A stretch of 64,000 nt of DNA from Populus alba (Eukaryota > Streptophyta > Magnoliopsida > Malpighiales > Salicaceae), in the NCBI RefSeq assembly GCF_005239225.2, contig NC_133293.1, positions 806,001 through 870,000 on the forward strand, in the 5' to 3' direction. Positions 41,327 through 52,200 of the stretch are shown here, in pieces (positions within the stretch are counted from its first letter, which is position 1; every line of letters starts with the position of its first letter). Under the pieces are notes generated by a model. The model ran no database searches and was not told the DNA's origin. It saw nothing but the letters and a program-made list of their open reading frames with translations. Position numbers and translations under genes: made by a program.

Positions 41327-42394
41327 CTGTATATATATATATATATTGATTTCAAGAAATGCTGAAATTTTAGAAACTAAATGATTAATGTGTATATTTG
41401 TGTGCTGGAGAGACAGAGATAGCACCTCAGCAAGACTCTTCAGGAAATTATTTGATGAATCACTGGGGAAATCAACGTCAATAGACCAGTAATTATTACT
41501 TGGACCTTCCATGCCCTGAATCTCTTCTAACATATAACATTTATTGAGATGCATAGATGGTGAGTTTTTTGACTGGATTGGAATTCTTACACTTTTCATT
41601 GAACTGCAACGAAAGGCATTCAAACAGAGTAAATTTGAGGGAAGATCTGAGATTGATACAAGCTTGATGCATTCCTGAACTCTCAAAATCGAAAGCTTGG
41701 GAAGGAAGCCGATCCCAGAAGGCAGGCTAGAGAAATTGTTTTGTGATAGATCCAATTCTTCTAGAGAGGACAAACCTCTGAAATCAACACAGTTAATTGT
41801 GCGATCAAACAAACCACTATTAGAAAACTTAAGACATTTCATTGATCTCCATTCAAAAGATGTTGGCAGCAAACGTTTCCAATTTAAAACAGTACTTGCT
41901 ATGATCAAAGATGAAACTAGTAGAGGCCAGGATGCAGACAACGGTGAAAGCCATGATGAAATTTGGGAAACCCAGGATGTAGGTGATGGTGAGTCCCGAC
42001 AAAAACTATATCCACACAATGATAACTTTCTGACATACTTTAAATGTACAAATGAAGGTAGAAGTTCATTTTTAATTCCATCTGCTAGCAGCTCAGTTAA
42101 GGATTCCATATCACCCATGCATTCTGGCAGCTTCTCAAGTTGTGAACATCCAGAAATATTCAAACGTTTAAGAGACTTTACATCACCAATGCTTTCGGGA
42201 AGAATCTTTAGGCTCCGACATCTCTTTAGATTCAAGAAAATGAGGCTCTTCAAATTTCCAACAGATTGATGCACCTCAACTAAACTCGAGCAACCTTCCA
42301 ACCTTAGTTTCTGTAGACTTGAACTGTGTAAGTTTGGTGTTTTAACAAGAAGCTGAGAATGACTGAGATTAAGGATTTTCAGCTTGTTGAGAAT
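41326..42394 (-). CDS. TNL exon 4: leucine-rich repeats, with optional 99-nt intron after it
   Basis: From the acceptor GACAG|ATTCTC (42394) the exon encodes ILNKLKILNLSHSQLLVKTP, LRLEGCSSLVEVHQSVGNLK, LKRCRSLKILPESIGDVKSL and LDLSQNNFSSLPSGIGFLPK, the LRR surface that usually sets recognition. A GAG|GTGCTA donor at 41425-41424 and a polypyrimidine-poor TATATACAG acceptor (41328-41327) bound a 99-nt segment. Because 99 is a multiple of three and lacks stops, splicing or retention both keep the frame; retention would add the hydrophobic HLVSKISAFLEINIYIYI. Confidence 0.8.
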
Positions 42395-42501
42395 CTGTCA
42401 AAATAGAGAGAAAAACAATGAAAAGTAATCATATAAAGTCATAACATGTAAATATAAATTATATACTGGAGAAATTTGGTGGATTGTAGTTTGTTTCGCA
42501 C

Positions 42502-42747
42502 CTTTTCCCCTTTCCATAATTCTCTGAGGTTACTGTATTGCATATCAAATGGCAAATATTGCAAAGGATATTCATACCAACAAATCCACATCAACACTTT
42601 AGAAAGCAGTTTGAAGGATCCAGTGAGATGTACCCCATTGATCTGTAGTAAATTTAAGCATCTCATTTTTGCAAATGATCCTGTGTTTAATGATTTAGCT
42701 TCTGATGCTCTCACATCCAGTGCAAGACCCTCTACAACTTCCGTACC
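42502..42747 (-). CDS. TNL exon 3: start of the LRR region
   Basis: Acceptor TTTCTAG|GGTACG at 42747, donor GAAAAG|GTGCGA at 42501-42500; 246 nt, 82 codons, phase 0 on both sides. It encodes GTEVVEGLALDVRASEAKSL, FAKMRCLNLLQINGVHLTG and WICWYEYPLQYLPFDMQYSN. From memory of the family, a dozen or so residues seem to be missing between LPF and DMQYSN, suggesting a small in-frame deletion. Confidence 0.8.
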
Positions 42748-42846
42748 CTAGAAAAAAAAACAATACAACTTTCATATCATTATTTTTAATAAGCTTGACA
42801 AGAAAATATGCATGACTATGCTTTCGTGTATGCATTGAGCTCTTAC

Positions 42847-43945
42847 CTTTTGCTGGTCAAGTACATTCCATGCATCCTCTTGATTCCAAATTCTGTTCCT
42901 TTCTCCAGGTTGTTTAGGTGACTTTTCACGAATGATCTCCCTTCCCATGTCTCGTAATAGATCATGCATGGTTATCTTTCCAATGGCAGTAACTTTAATC
43001 AGAGACCTTTCACGGAGAGTTCCCAAATCAACTTCTGGATCGTAACCACAACGGGCTTCTAGCACTTTTTCAACGTATTCTTTCTTTCTACGAATAAAGA
43101 AGCATGCAATATCAAGGAAGGCATTTTGCAGTTCATCATCGTCCAGTCCATCAAAACTTATTCTAAGCTTTCCTTGAATATCGCGGTTTGGAATTCTTCT
43201 CAACTTGTGAATTACAGATTTCCATCTGTCTTTGTTTTTCCCGGACAGACAAGCTCCTATAACCTCAAGAGCTAAAGGAAGTCCTCCACAGTAATCAACT
43301 GCATCCTTCGAAAGCTCAATATAGTCTTCTGCTGGCTTGGTGTCCTTAAAGGCATGCCAGCTGAAAAGCTGAAGGGACTCGTCTGGTTTCAATTCTTCGA
43401 TCCGATATGTTTGATCTGCTTCAAGTAGAAAACTTGAATCTCTTGTTGTAATGATTACTCTACTTCCGGAACCAAACCAACTTCGCTCTCCCATCAAAGC
43501 ATTTAGCTGGTCAAGGTGAGACACATCATCAGCAACAACAAGAACTCTTTTGCGACAAAGCCGTTCTTTGATCAGAACCATTCCTCTATCAACATTGCTG
43601 ATGTAAGCAGCATCTTGTTTTAAAATATCATGAAGAAGTTGCTTTTGTAAAAGAGCGAGACCATTAAATTGTCTTGATGTTTCATTGATATTCGAAAGAA
43701 AACAGCTTCCCTCGAATCCATAGCAGAGTTGATTAAATAAAACTTTTGCTATAGTTGTCTTTCCTATTCCTGGCATCCCATGTATGCCCACAATGCGTAC
43801 ATCATCTGTTGCAGTGCTTAGGAAGTCAAAAATATTGCGAGCAAGCGGATCGATACGTACTAGGAGCTTAGGAATATTTAAGTGCTTGGGATCTAATTTA
43901 TTCAACACATCCTTGATAATCTCTTGGATAAATTTTGCTTCATGC
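42847..43945 (-). CDS. TNL exon 2: NB-ARC domain
   Basis: Starts after CTATGAACAG| at 43945 and ends QQK|GTAAGAG at 42847; 1099 nt. All NB-ARC motifs are present: P-loop GIHGMPGIGKTTIAKV, kinase-2 KRVLVVADDVSHLDQL, RNBS-B GSRVIITTRDSS, GLPL YCGGLPLALEVIG, and MHD ITMHDLLRDMG. The domain binds ADP/ATP and switches the receptor on. It has no stop or frameshift. Confidence 0.88.
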
Positions 43946-44088
43946 CTGTTCATAGACAAAGGCAAGTCATTTGATAGCAAGTTAATCAAATATGCTCAAA
44001 ACAATATTTTATTGTTTAACTTTGAAAAATCAAATGTATAATGGCTCCATAAATGGCAGCAAGTGAATCTTAGAGAGAAAAGGCATAC

Positions 44089-44576
44089 CCATTTTCCATA
44101 TCATTAAGATTCCATCCAGATAGATTTCCCGCATCCTAGAGACCTTTTCTCCACTCCTTCACCTTTTCTTTATAACGTTCTTCATGTTTATCAAATGCTT
44201 CTGAAAAACTGTCAGTCTGCTTTCTCACATCTGAAGGATCAATGTCATAGAATATAGGAAGAGCAATCTGACCGGTTTTCCTATTTTTGCACTCAAGAAT
44301 CTCTACAAGCTCATTAAGACACCATCTAGAAGAAGCATATCCCTTTGAAAAGACAACTATAGATATCTTTGATTCTTGAATTGCCTTGAGGAGATGATCG
44401 GAGATTTCTTCTCCTCTAGGAAGTTCATTATCATCTCGAAAAGTGTGGATTCCTGCTTGGACTAAGGCTGTATATAGATGATCTGTAAATTTCTTGCGAG
44501 TATCTTCTCCTCTAAAACTCAAAAAGACATCATAGGCCCCTTCTGTTCTAGATTTAGAAGACTCTGGCTCTGTCAT
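44089..44576 (-). CDS. TNL exon 1: TIR domain
   Basis: ATG at 44576 (MTEPESSKSRTEGAYDVFLS). The TIR domain follows: YDVFLSFRGEDTRKKF, TALVQAGIHTFRDDNELPRG, ISIVVFSKGYASSRWCLNEL (with the conserved catalytic Glu of NEL), LPIFYDIDPSDVRKQTDSF. The chain stops at TAG 44138-44136 after about 146 codons, just beyond the TIR fold. The donor ATGG|GTATGC at 44088-44087 lies downstream of that stop. The upstream in-frame TTG at 44612 is not a likely start. Confidence 0.88.
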
Positions 44577-45725
44577 GGCAGCTGCAGAAATTAAGGCACA
44601 ATTAATTAGCAATGGAGCAATTGCAGAAGGTATCTACTCTCTTGCAAATACTAGCAAGGGGTGCATGTGAAGTGATCATCAAAGATAATACAATAGCTTA
44701 AGCTAAATAACGAGAGAGCATAAAAAAATAGCAACTGACAAATAGTTTCATCTATAATTAAGTTTAAGTGATACCGACAATTGAAAGTTATTAATCTTTG
44801 GCTAACTAGCAACACATCACAGGCAGAAAGTCTACGAACATGAAAAAGATAATGGAAAGGAACTAACTGTGATGGGATGATTCGACAATAATCTCGTACT
44901 AGAAGACATAAACTGATCAATGATCTATCTGAACATAAAGCTTTCAAATTATTGCTATCAGTAAATTCATGAAATCAAAACAAGAAAAAAGCAAAGAAGA
45001 GTAAGTTATACCTATATAGAAGGAAAAGGGTTGGTTGGATTCCACCACCTATGAAATTGCAGTTCTCGGAGAGAAAGGTTAGCTGAAGAATCAACCAAGG
45101 GATATGCTTTCGAGCAAATTCTTAGCAAGTCTTCCAGTCAACTAATTAAGGAATATTACCCTCAGAACATGGAAATGAAACTAACTGTAAGAAAAAACTC
45201 TGTAGCCATTTTGTTTTGGAGACAGTGAAGGAGAGAGAAAGTGGTTTGAAAGTTCTTGAATGAAGATGAAATGAAATGAAATTAGAAAGATTGACGGTAC
45301 AAGAAATATAAAGAAAAATCCCACAATGGGAGTGAGAATATAAAATTACTCTGCAGTGATGGGCCCATCTGCTAAAGCAGTTGATCCACTCCTAGAAAGC
45401 AACTGGCTGGCCAACACCTGCTTCCCCATCAAAATACGTTGACTCAAATGAAGACTTATATATATATATATATATATCAAATTTTAAATCTTGTCATTAT
45501 CAATTTTAACAACTTGCTGCATTGAAGAAAAAAAAGAGTGAAGACTTGGGAGTGCACATTTATTATGGAATGGGTTAATATAGAAAATATTATATTATTA
45601 ATGTATTGATTTATCGTGTGTAGTATGCTATACCATAACATATATACTGCTGTAATTATATAAATAAAAGAGGTGGCTATCTCATTAGATTAAGCCTTTC
45701 AATTAGCACAAATATTATTTTAACT
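44577..45725. other. Upstream region of the TNL
   Basis: About 1.1 kb without protein-coding content; an (AT)n tract at 45450-45478. It probably contains the TNL promoter and 5' leader. I cannot place a TATA box with confidence. The short frames here (for example 44947-44651) lack any protein signature. Confidence 0.5.
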
Positions 45726-46117
45726 TGTATCAAAACCAATTTATCTTAACAGATTTATTCTTCAAATGGCAGCCCCTTTATTGTTTCTATTCAACAAAAT
45801 CGTGTCCTCCAGTTGTTGTCTATTGCGACTCCTTCATCAGCTAATTATTCTTCAAATGGCAGCCCCTCTAATTAGCTAATTACTTGCTTCATTGTGCTAC
45901 TGTTAATTAGCCTCACGATCTGCAACGTTGATTCTGCTTCTTCCGTTGATTTCTGATTGATAATGCTTCTCTGCTTCAGCCATCAGCGTGTTATTACTGA
46001 TTTTTTATTACTGTTTCTGCTCCGTAGTCAACGTTTTCTGCTGTTTTCTTTGCTACTCTTTCGGCTTCCCTGCAACTATCTGCTGTCAGCTTCTATTTTC
46101 TACTCATCTGCTACAAT

Positions 46118-46858
46118 ATGGATCCTTCGGTTTTTGCTGCAGCTGGCACCACTGGCAGTCCTTCTTCTCCCAACACCAATGTCAGCGCTTTTTATCCCAA
46201 CATCAATGCAGTCATGCTTCCCTCTACTGCGACAGCAACTGTTATTTCCCTCTCAAATACACAGCAGGTCATCAACCCCAAACTCACCGATTCCAATTAT
46301 CTATTTTGATGTATGCAGATGAAGCCATATCTGATTGGCCAAGGGGTGTTCTCATTTGTTGATGGCCCGCATTCCTACCCTTTTCCACTTGATCTGTCCA
46401 CTCACTCTACTACTGCCTCTGCTAACATTAATTATCGTCCTTCTCAAGCGTTTCTCACATGGAAACAACAAGATGAACTCATACTCAATGCTTTGCTCTC
46501 ATCCCTCTCCATTGATGTTCTTCACGTTGTGGTGGATTGCCCAACTTCGGCAAGTGTTTGGAGCACCTTAAAATGTGCCCTTGCCTCTCCATCCAACTCT
46601 AGGATTATGCAATTACATGATTCTCTCCAGGATCTTCGTCAAGGTGATGATATTGTCACTCTATACCTGCAGAAAGCTAAGGGCTTATTTGACGAGCTAG
46701 CTACAACAGATAGACCTATCTCCCTCACTAACTTCAATCTCTATGTTTTTCAGGGTCTTCGCGATGAATTTCATGATTTGGTTACTAGTCTGTCAACCAA
46801 TGTTGAGCCTCTTGGGTATTCTAAGCTCCATAGTCACTTGTCTACACATGAATTTTAA
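46118..46858 (+). pseudogene. Copia-B gag
   Basis: ATG at 46118 (MDPSVFAAAGTTGSPSSPNT). The UBN2-type gag core continues in the same frame after a TGA at 46307: QMKPYLIGQGVFSFVDG, TWKQQDELILNALLSSLS, SASVWSTLKCALASPSNSRI and LRQGDDIVTLYLQKAKGLFD. The TGA replaces what is normally Trp (TGG to TGA). The frame ends at 46856. Confidence 0.82.
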
Positions 46859-47157
46859 CAGAGAAGCTCTCTTCAATCCATTCCAGCTACTGCACCGTTA
46901 CTGCCCACACCCTCACACCCTCCTTCTGCATATGCTGCACAATTGCCTTCACTGGATGTAATGGCAATGGCTCCTCTTCTCATCGAGGCAAAGGAAAAAG
47001 AGGAGGCTGGAGAGGTAACTCTCGCATCAATTATAACTAGTACCTTGGCCAGCCTTACCATGGAAATAGAGGGAGCTCCTCCTGGCAGAACACCAGGAGC
47101 TATGATAGCAGCAAAAACAAAAAGGGCAACACCAGTGGCCTTGGCAGATTAGATGCC

Positions 47158-47528
47158 AACTTTGCAGGAACATCAGACACTCTGCACAACAATGCTCTCA
47201 ACTTGTGCATCATGAGAATCAAGCCTCGGCCAACCTCTCCTTTAGTGATGCTTCAGTGGCAAGTTCTATCACTTGGTTCCTCGATACATGTGTGAATCAA
47301 CATGTTACTCCAGACATTGCCGATATGACACATAAAGACCCTTGTCTTGGTAACGATCAATTGTATGTTGGTGATGGTAAGAGACTTATTATATCTAATA
47401 CAGCTCATAAAATTTTGCATACTCCGAAACAAACCTTTACTTTGTCTAATATTCTACATGTTCCAAAAATTAAGATAAGACTCTTATTTGTTCAACAATT
47501 TTGTCGTGAAAATTGTATCTTTTTTTAG
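47158..47528 (+). pseudogene. Copia-B knuckle and protease
   Basis: A CCHC-like CQLC..., RHSAQQC remnant (47158-47200) is followed by the protease line TWFLDTCVNQHVTPDIADM. The usual D-S/T-G-A active site is here D-T-C-V, so the enzyme would be dead. ILHVPKIKIRLLFVQQFC shows the start of the GAG pre-integrase domain. Confidence 0.75.
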
Positions 47529-48263
47529 TTTCACTCTTCTTTTTTCTATTTCAAGGATCTCATAACCAAGGCAATTCTTCTTTCCGGTCAAGGTAAAGAT
47601 GGCCTTTATATCCTTACCGAGTCCTCTACCACGTGTCTTCCCAAGGCTTTTCTGTCCACCTCTACCAATGTTTGGCATCGTCGCCTCGGTCATCCTAGCT
47701 CTCGTGTTTTGAATCTCTTAGCGTCAAATAAAAAGGTTATTTGTACTTCTCTTCCTTTAAATTTTCAATGTCAAGCTTGTCCATTAGAAAAATCATCTTG
47801 TCTGTCTTTAAGCCTTATAGGTCATCAGACATCTACTCTTCTTGAACTTGTTTTTAGTGATGTGTGGGGCTCTACTCTTATGTTATCTTCAGATGGTTTT
47901 TGCTATTTTGTTATTTTTGTGGATGTGCATACGAAATTTATATGGTTTTATCCTCTTGTCCTCAAATCTGATGTCTTTAATGTGTTTCTTCAATTCCAAG
48001 TCTTTGTCGAATGATAATTTTCTCAAAAAATTAAATATGTTCAAACTAACAGGGGTGGTGAATATCGTAAATTAAATTCATTATTCAAAACCATTGGTGT
48101 TCATCATCGCCTTATATGCTCACATATGCATGAACATAATGGTATTGTTAAGTGTCGTCATCGTCACAATGTTGAAACTGGTCTTACCCTTCTTAATTAG
48201 TGTAAGACACCTTTAAAATTTTGGACTTAGGCTTTTGAAACCTCTATTTACCTCATTAATTGT
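47529..48263 (+). pseudogene. Copia-B integrase, first half
   Basis: NVWHRRLGHPSSRVLNLLAS gives the His residues of the zinc site, CQACPLEKSS the Cys pair; then ELVFSDVWGSTLMLSSDGF and VIFVDVHTKFIWFYPL from the catalytic core. Frames break at 48014 and before LINCMPTPILRNKSPFECL. Confidence 0.78.
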
Positions 48264-48716
48264 ATGCCCACACCGATTTTGCGCAACAAATCTCCTTTTG
48301 AATGTCTGTGTCGTCAACCACCTAATTATGATTTTTTATGTACTTTTGAATGTCTCTGTTTTCCCTTCCTTCAACCTTATAATGCTCATAAATTAGACTA
48401 TCGCTATACTTCATGTGTGTTCTTAGGCTATAGTTCATCTCATCTAGGGTATCGTTGTCTTGACTTATCATCTAAGCGTTTTTATATCTCATGTCATGTT
48501 CGATTTAATGAACACGTGTTTTCGTTTCTCGAGTTTGCCCATCTCCCTTCACCTACCAGCCATACCCATCTGCTTACCACTGTCACATACCTTCCCTCGC
48601 TCCCCATCTTTCTGTCTACTACACCATCAGCCCCACCACCCACTTCCTCTAACCCTGTTGTCCCCTTATCACCATCTACCTCCATATTTGTTGATCATTT
48701 TGCAGGTACAGGGTAA
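48264..48716 (+). pseudogene. Copia-B integrase C-terminal region
   Basis: Contains RNKSPFECLCRQPPNYDFLC, YTSCVFLGYSSSHLGYRCLD and FYISCHVRFNEHVFSF, the typical Copia segment after the integrase core, and then a proline/serine-rich linker. The minus-strand frame here is a shadow. Confidence 0.75.
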
Positions 48717-48921
48717 CACTAGCATTGTCTATGTTCACGTCTCCCAGTTGTTGTCTCTCCAGCACGATCATCCAACTCTTCCTCTCCATCCAAATAATTT
48801 GTTGTGTCTTCACCAAGTTTGGACCTCTGTGTTAATCTATCAAGTTATACTCTTCCACGGCAATTGTCCCCTGTTCAAAGCCTTGCTCCTGGTGCTGCGT
48901 CCTAGACAGTGACAACACCCC

Positions 48922-50250
48922 ATGGTCCAAACCTGGGGACAGCGACAACACCCCATGGTGCTGCGTCCTAGACATAACAGGATTGCCAACATCACTTCAG
49001 TTGTCGCTTCTTCCTCACTACCTCCATCTTCACCAGTAATGTCTCCCTCTACTCTTAAACCTCTTACTTTTAAGGAGGCTAACCGTTTTATGTGCTTGCA
49101 TACTGCCATGAAGTATGAAATTGCATCTTCACATGCCAATGGTACTTGGTCCTTGGTACCTTTTGATCCCTTCATGAATGTAGTTAGATGCCGATGGGTG
49201 TATAAAATAAAGCGCCAAGTTGATAGTGCTATTAACCGCTATAAGGCTCGCTTGGTTGTGCGTGGGTTCACTCAACAAAAAGGCATTGATTACTTAGAAA
49301 CCTTTAGTCCTGTTGTTAAACCAACTGATGTTCGGTTAGTTCTCACTATTATCGTTCCAAAGGATGGCAGATTCAACAACTTGATATTCACAATGACTTC
49401 CTCAATGGTTCACTTTGAGAGGTTGTTACATGGCACGACCCACAGGTTTTGTAGACTCTGCTCTGCCAAATCATGTTTGTCTTCTTCACAGGTCTCTGTA
49501 TGGTCTAAAACAAGCCCCTTGGGCTTGGTACACCCGTCTGAGTACTTCCTTCAGACTATTCGTTTCCGAGCTTCCAAGGTTGATACCTCTCTTTTTATTT
49601 TGGCGAGGAATCATGATATTTGCTACTTGCTTGTCTATGCCGATGACATCCTACTTATTGGTAACAACTCTACCTTAATTCATCGCCTTATTACCATACT
49701 GGGTTCAGAATTTAAGCTCCGCGACTTGGGTAATGCTCATGATTTTTTAGGAGTTGAGGTCATTGTTACCAGTGGGGGACTCATGTTGAATCAACATAAG
49801 TATGTTCTTTATATTCTCTATCGTGCTCGAATGTCATCATGTAAACCTGTCGATACACCAACCTTTATTTCCAAGCTTGATCTGTCGTTTACTATTTTAT
49901 TCTCGGATCCCACTCGCTTTCAACAAATTGTTGGTGCTCTTCAGTATCTCATGTTTACTAGATCACACATCTTCCATGTTGTCAACAAGGTCTGTCAGTT
50001 TATGCATGCTCCTACTGAGAGTCATCGGGCTTCCGTTAAATGTATGTTACACTACTTGAAAGTACGTCATCTTATAGAATCCACCTTAATTACTTGTGGC
50101 TCCTCTTTATCACTTAATGGGTTCACTGATGCTGATTGGGCGGGGAGTGTTGATGATCAAAAATCTACTGGTGGATATAATGTTTGCCAAAGTTTTTTTC
50201 TGGCTCCTCCCTCAGAGAAGAGTGTCCTTCCTCTAGCAGCAACACCCCGC
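48922..50250 (+). pseudogene. Copia-B reverse transcriptase and truncated RNase H
   Basis: A 450-codon frame includes KYEIASSHANGTWSLVPFDP, CRWVYKIKRQVDSAINRYKA, RGFTQQKGIDYLETFSPVVK, the catalytic VYADDILLIGNN (49634-49670) and LRDLGNAHDFLGVEVIV. Between about 49360 and 49560 the conserved YGLKQAPWAW line lies in another frame, so paired frameshifts exist. RNase H begins GFTDADWAGSVDDQKSTGGY and is cut off soon after. Confidence 0.85.
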
Positions 50251-50631
50251 CCTACAATCCTTCTCTCTCCCTAACTAGCAGCGACAACTAGTTTCTATCT
50301 TTGCCAGCTTTGAAACAGCACCTGAAATCTCCATGAGCCACCCCAACAACCAGTGGTACCAGCTGTTTCCACCACTCAACAGTAGCAACACAACCATAGT
50401 GAGCCACCCCAACAACACTGATAGTACTAGCTATTTTCGCCACTCAATAGTAGCAGCATAAACTTCTCCTTCCACCAGCAATAATGCCTTGTAGCCAGCC
50501 TTGCATCTCCTATTGTTTAGTAATAATTTTCCATTTCTAGTGCCAGCAATAAGATTAGACCCAGACCAGGTAATGTTTTTCTTCTTTCTTTGAGTTTTCG
50601 TTCTTTGTTTGTTTCTGTTATTTTTCTTGCA

Positions 50632-50660
50632 TGCAAAACATGATTAATTCATGTTTTGCA
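50632..50660 (+). promoter_or_regulatory. Main hairpin of LTR3
   Basis: Perfect 12-bp arms tgcaaaacatga (50632-50643) and tcatgttttgca (50649-50660), loop ttaat. It starts 61 nt after the donor-like site. Outside, cttg and caag can extend the stem with mismatches. Confidence 0.7.
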
Positions 50661-50747
50661 ACAAGCAAATTGTTAATGGGTTCAGCCTAGTAACTTGGCA
50701 GATGGCTTTAGGCTGGACCTTCAGCCCTACCCCTAAAAAGGGGTTTT

Positions 50748-50770
50748 GTTGGGCCTTTGATAAGCCCAAC
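50748..50770 (+). promoter_or_regulatory. GGGCC-rich hairpin of LTR3
   Basis: Arms gttgggc (50748-50754) and gcccaac (50764-50770), within a line rich in ggcc. Counterpart of 9264-9285 and 14502-14525. Confidence 0.6.
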
Positions 50771-51200
50771 CAGCCCAGTCCTTAGATTAAGGGTGTGTTT
50801 GGTAGACACACCCTTATATCTTTTTAGTTTTAAACTTGTTTTTATCTTAAAATTCAGCAAAACAAGACATTAAAAAAAAACTTCAGAAAATTCCAAAAAT
50901 AATCCATGGATCATTTTGAATCTATTTGTGGGTCTCTCACATATTTTCTTAATTTTATAATTCATATTAGGACTATGAATTTATACTTTAAGATACTGAC
51001 CTGATATTAAAATGCCTATTTTTCATTCAAATTTCAAGAAATTCCAAAAAAAAAATACAAATAATATTTTATTTTAATTTGCATACGGCTAAGTCTCTTA
51101 AAAAATATATAAAAATATGTATTTGCATGTATTTTGGGATTTAATAACAATTTATTAAAGCCATGAGAATTTGGCCTATATTTTAAACATATCAAAAAAA

Positions 51201-51860
51201 TATAAGTTTAAGACAGTAACAATCCAAGACAGTAACAGTCCAATGTCTAGACAATAACGGTTCAATATAATAACAATTCAAGATAGTAAAAGTTTGAGAC
51301 AATAATGGTTCAATACAATAACAGTAAAAGTTCAAGACAATAACGATTTAATACAATAACAGTTCAAAGCAGTAACAGTTGGATAGTAACAGTTCAAGGT
51401 CTAAACAATAATACTTCAAGATTTAAACAGTAACAATTCAATTATAAAGAAAGGAATGATAACTATGGTTGGATAAAGAATGACAATACTAACGGGTGTA
51501 ATGAGAAAAACATAAAATATAAAGAAAATAATTATTGAAAGAAAGACCTATTAGCTGTTAATATGATTATTATAAAACATATAATTGAATGAGGAAAATT
51601 TAAAAGATAAGCTTATGATTTCAAGAGGGACCACAGGCATAGTTTAGCAGCAGCAGCAAGGGAGCACGAGTAGAGCTTCTACTGCAGGGATGTGATCCTC
51701 ACTTGAGCTTTTTAGTTAAATTCAAGAATTTAATATGTTAATAATATGAGAAGTGAACTTACAAACATTGGATATTATGTGAAAGGATGGAAGTTGGTGT
51801 AATGATGTTATTATTTCGGATAATATCATGAATGTATGTGTGTTTAAGGTGAACTACCTT
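51201..51860. repeat. AT-rich sequence with short degenerate repeats
   Basis: 51205-51440 consists of variants of acagtaacagttcaagacaa and ataacggttcaatac. The remainder to 51860 is low-complexity AT-rich DNA with one GC-richer line (agcagcagcagcaagggagc). It may be a further part of the LTR3 insertion or another LTR; I cannot decide. Confidence 0.5.
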
Positions 51861-51869
51861 TGTGTGTAT

Positions 51870-52200
51870 TGCCAAGTGATGGGAGTACCATTGACAAAGA
51901 AAATATGAGAAGTGTATTGCCAAATGATGGGAGTACCACTAACAAAGAAAATATAAGAAGTGTGATATGTGTTTCAACTAGCATATATTTAGTGTATGTT
52001 AGGATTCCAAGTAAGAGAATCACCGTGTTTTTGACTAGCATACATTTAGTGTATGTTAGGATCTCAGGTAGGGGATCACCCTGTTTTGACTAGTATATAT
52101 TTAGTGTATGTTAGGATCCCGGTGTAAGGGGATCACCATAATTTTTTACTAGCATACATTTAGTATATTTTAGGATCCCGGGTAAGGGGATCTCCATATG
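51870..52200. repeat. Two short tandem arrays (about 47 bp x2 and about 57 bp x4)
   Basis: The first unit, gtattgccaaatgatgggag and taccactaacaaagaaaat, occurs twice (51868-51960). The second, ctagcatacatttagtgtat, gttaggatcccaggtaaggg and gatcacc, occurs four times (starting at about 51979, 52036, 52091 and 52150). Units differ by 10-20 percent. No coding sense. Confidence 0.85.

Larger units (their letters stand above)
40610..44576 (-). pseudogene. TIR-NB-LRR disease-resistance gene with a stop after the TIR domain
   Basis: Five exons read on the minus strand: 44576-44089 (TIR), 43945-42847 (NB-ARC), 42747-42502 (start of LRR), 42394-41426 (LRR) and 41326-40610 (post-LRR). All junctions have GT-AG ends and keep the frame. 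TNL proteins are cytoplasmic or nuclear receptors that detect pathogen effectors; the TIR part is an NADase. The single break is TAG at 44138-44136 in exon 1, where the family has a Gln codon (CAG) in WRKGL-DAGNLSGWNLND. Everything after it is open. So the locus is either a very young pseudogene, a TIR-only gene, or carries an allelic or sequencing change. Confidence 0.9.
45726..50250 (+). mobile_element. Copia-B, decayed Ty1/Copia element
   Basis: Gag, knuckle, protease, GAG pre-integrase, integrase, RT and RNase H follow in order on the plus strand, with stops and frameshifts between them. A PBS-like ttgtatcaaaac (45726-45737; consensus tggtatcagagc) precedes gag. RNase H is cut at about 50200, and no LTR pair was found. 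It is older than Copia-C, to which its RT is similar in layout. Confidence 0.85.
50281..51200 (+). mobile_element. Third Ogre-like LTR (LTR3), partial, plus orientation
   Basis: The line ttattaaagccatgagaatt, tggcctat (51153-51180) is the complement of the LTR1 line ggcctagttctcatggcttg at 8535. Going upstream, LTR3 shows the same order as LTR1 and LTR2: a CAG|GTAATG donor-like site (50570-50571), T-rich line, main hairpin (50632-50660), then GGGCC-rich sequence with a second hairpin (50748-50770). U3 and the U5 end with PBS are not found. Two tandem units beginning gagccaccccaacaac (50334 and 50401) lie in its 5' part. The left border against Copia-B is uncertain. Confidence 0.6.

Noticed and set aside
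41697..42269. 190-codon plus-strand frame
   Set aside because: Antisense of the TNL leucine-rich-repeat exon.
42439..42501. Extension of TNL exon 3 to 42439 as coding
   Set aside because: A strong GAAAAG|GTGCG donor at 42501 and matching family structure show that this tail is intron.
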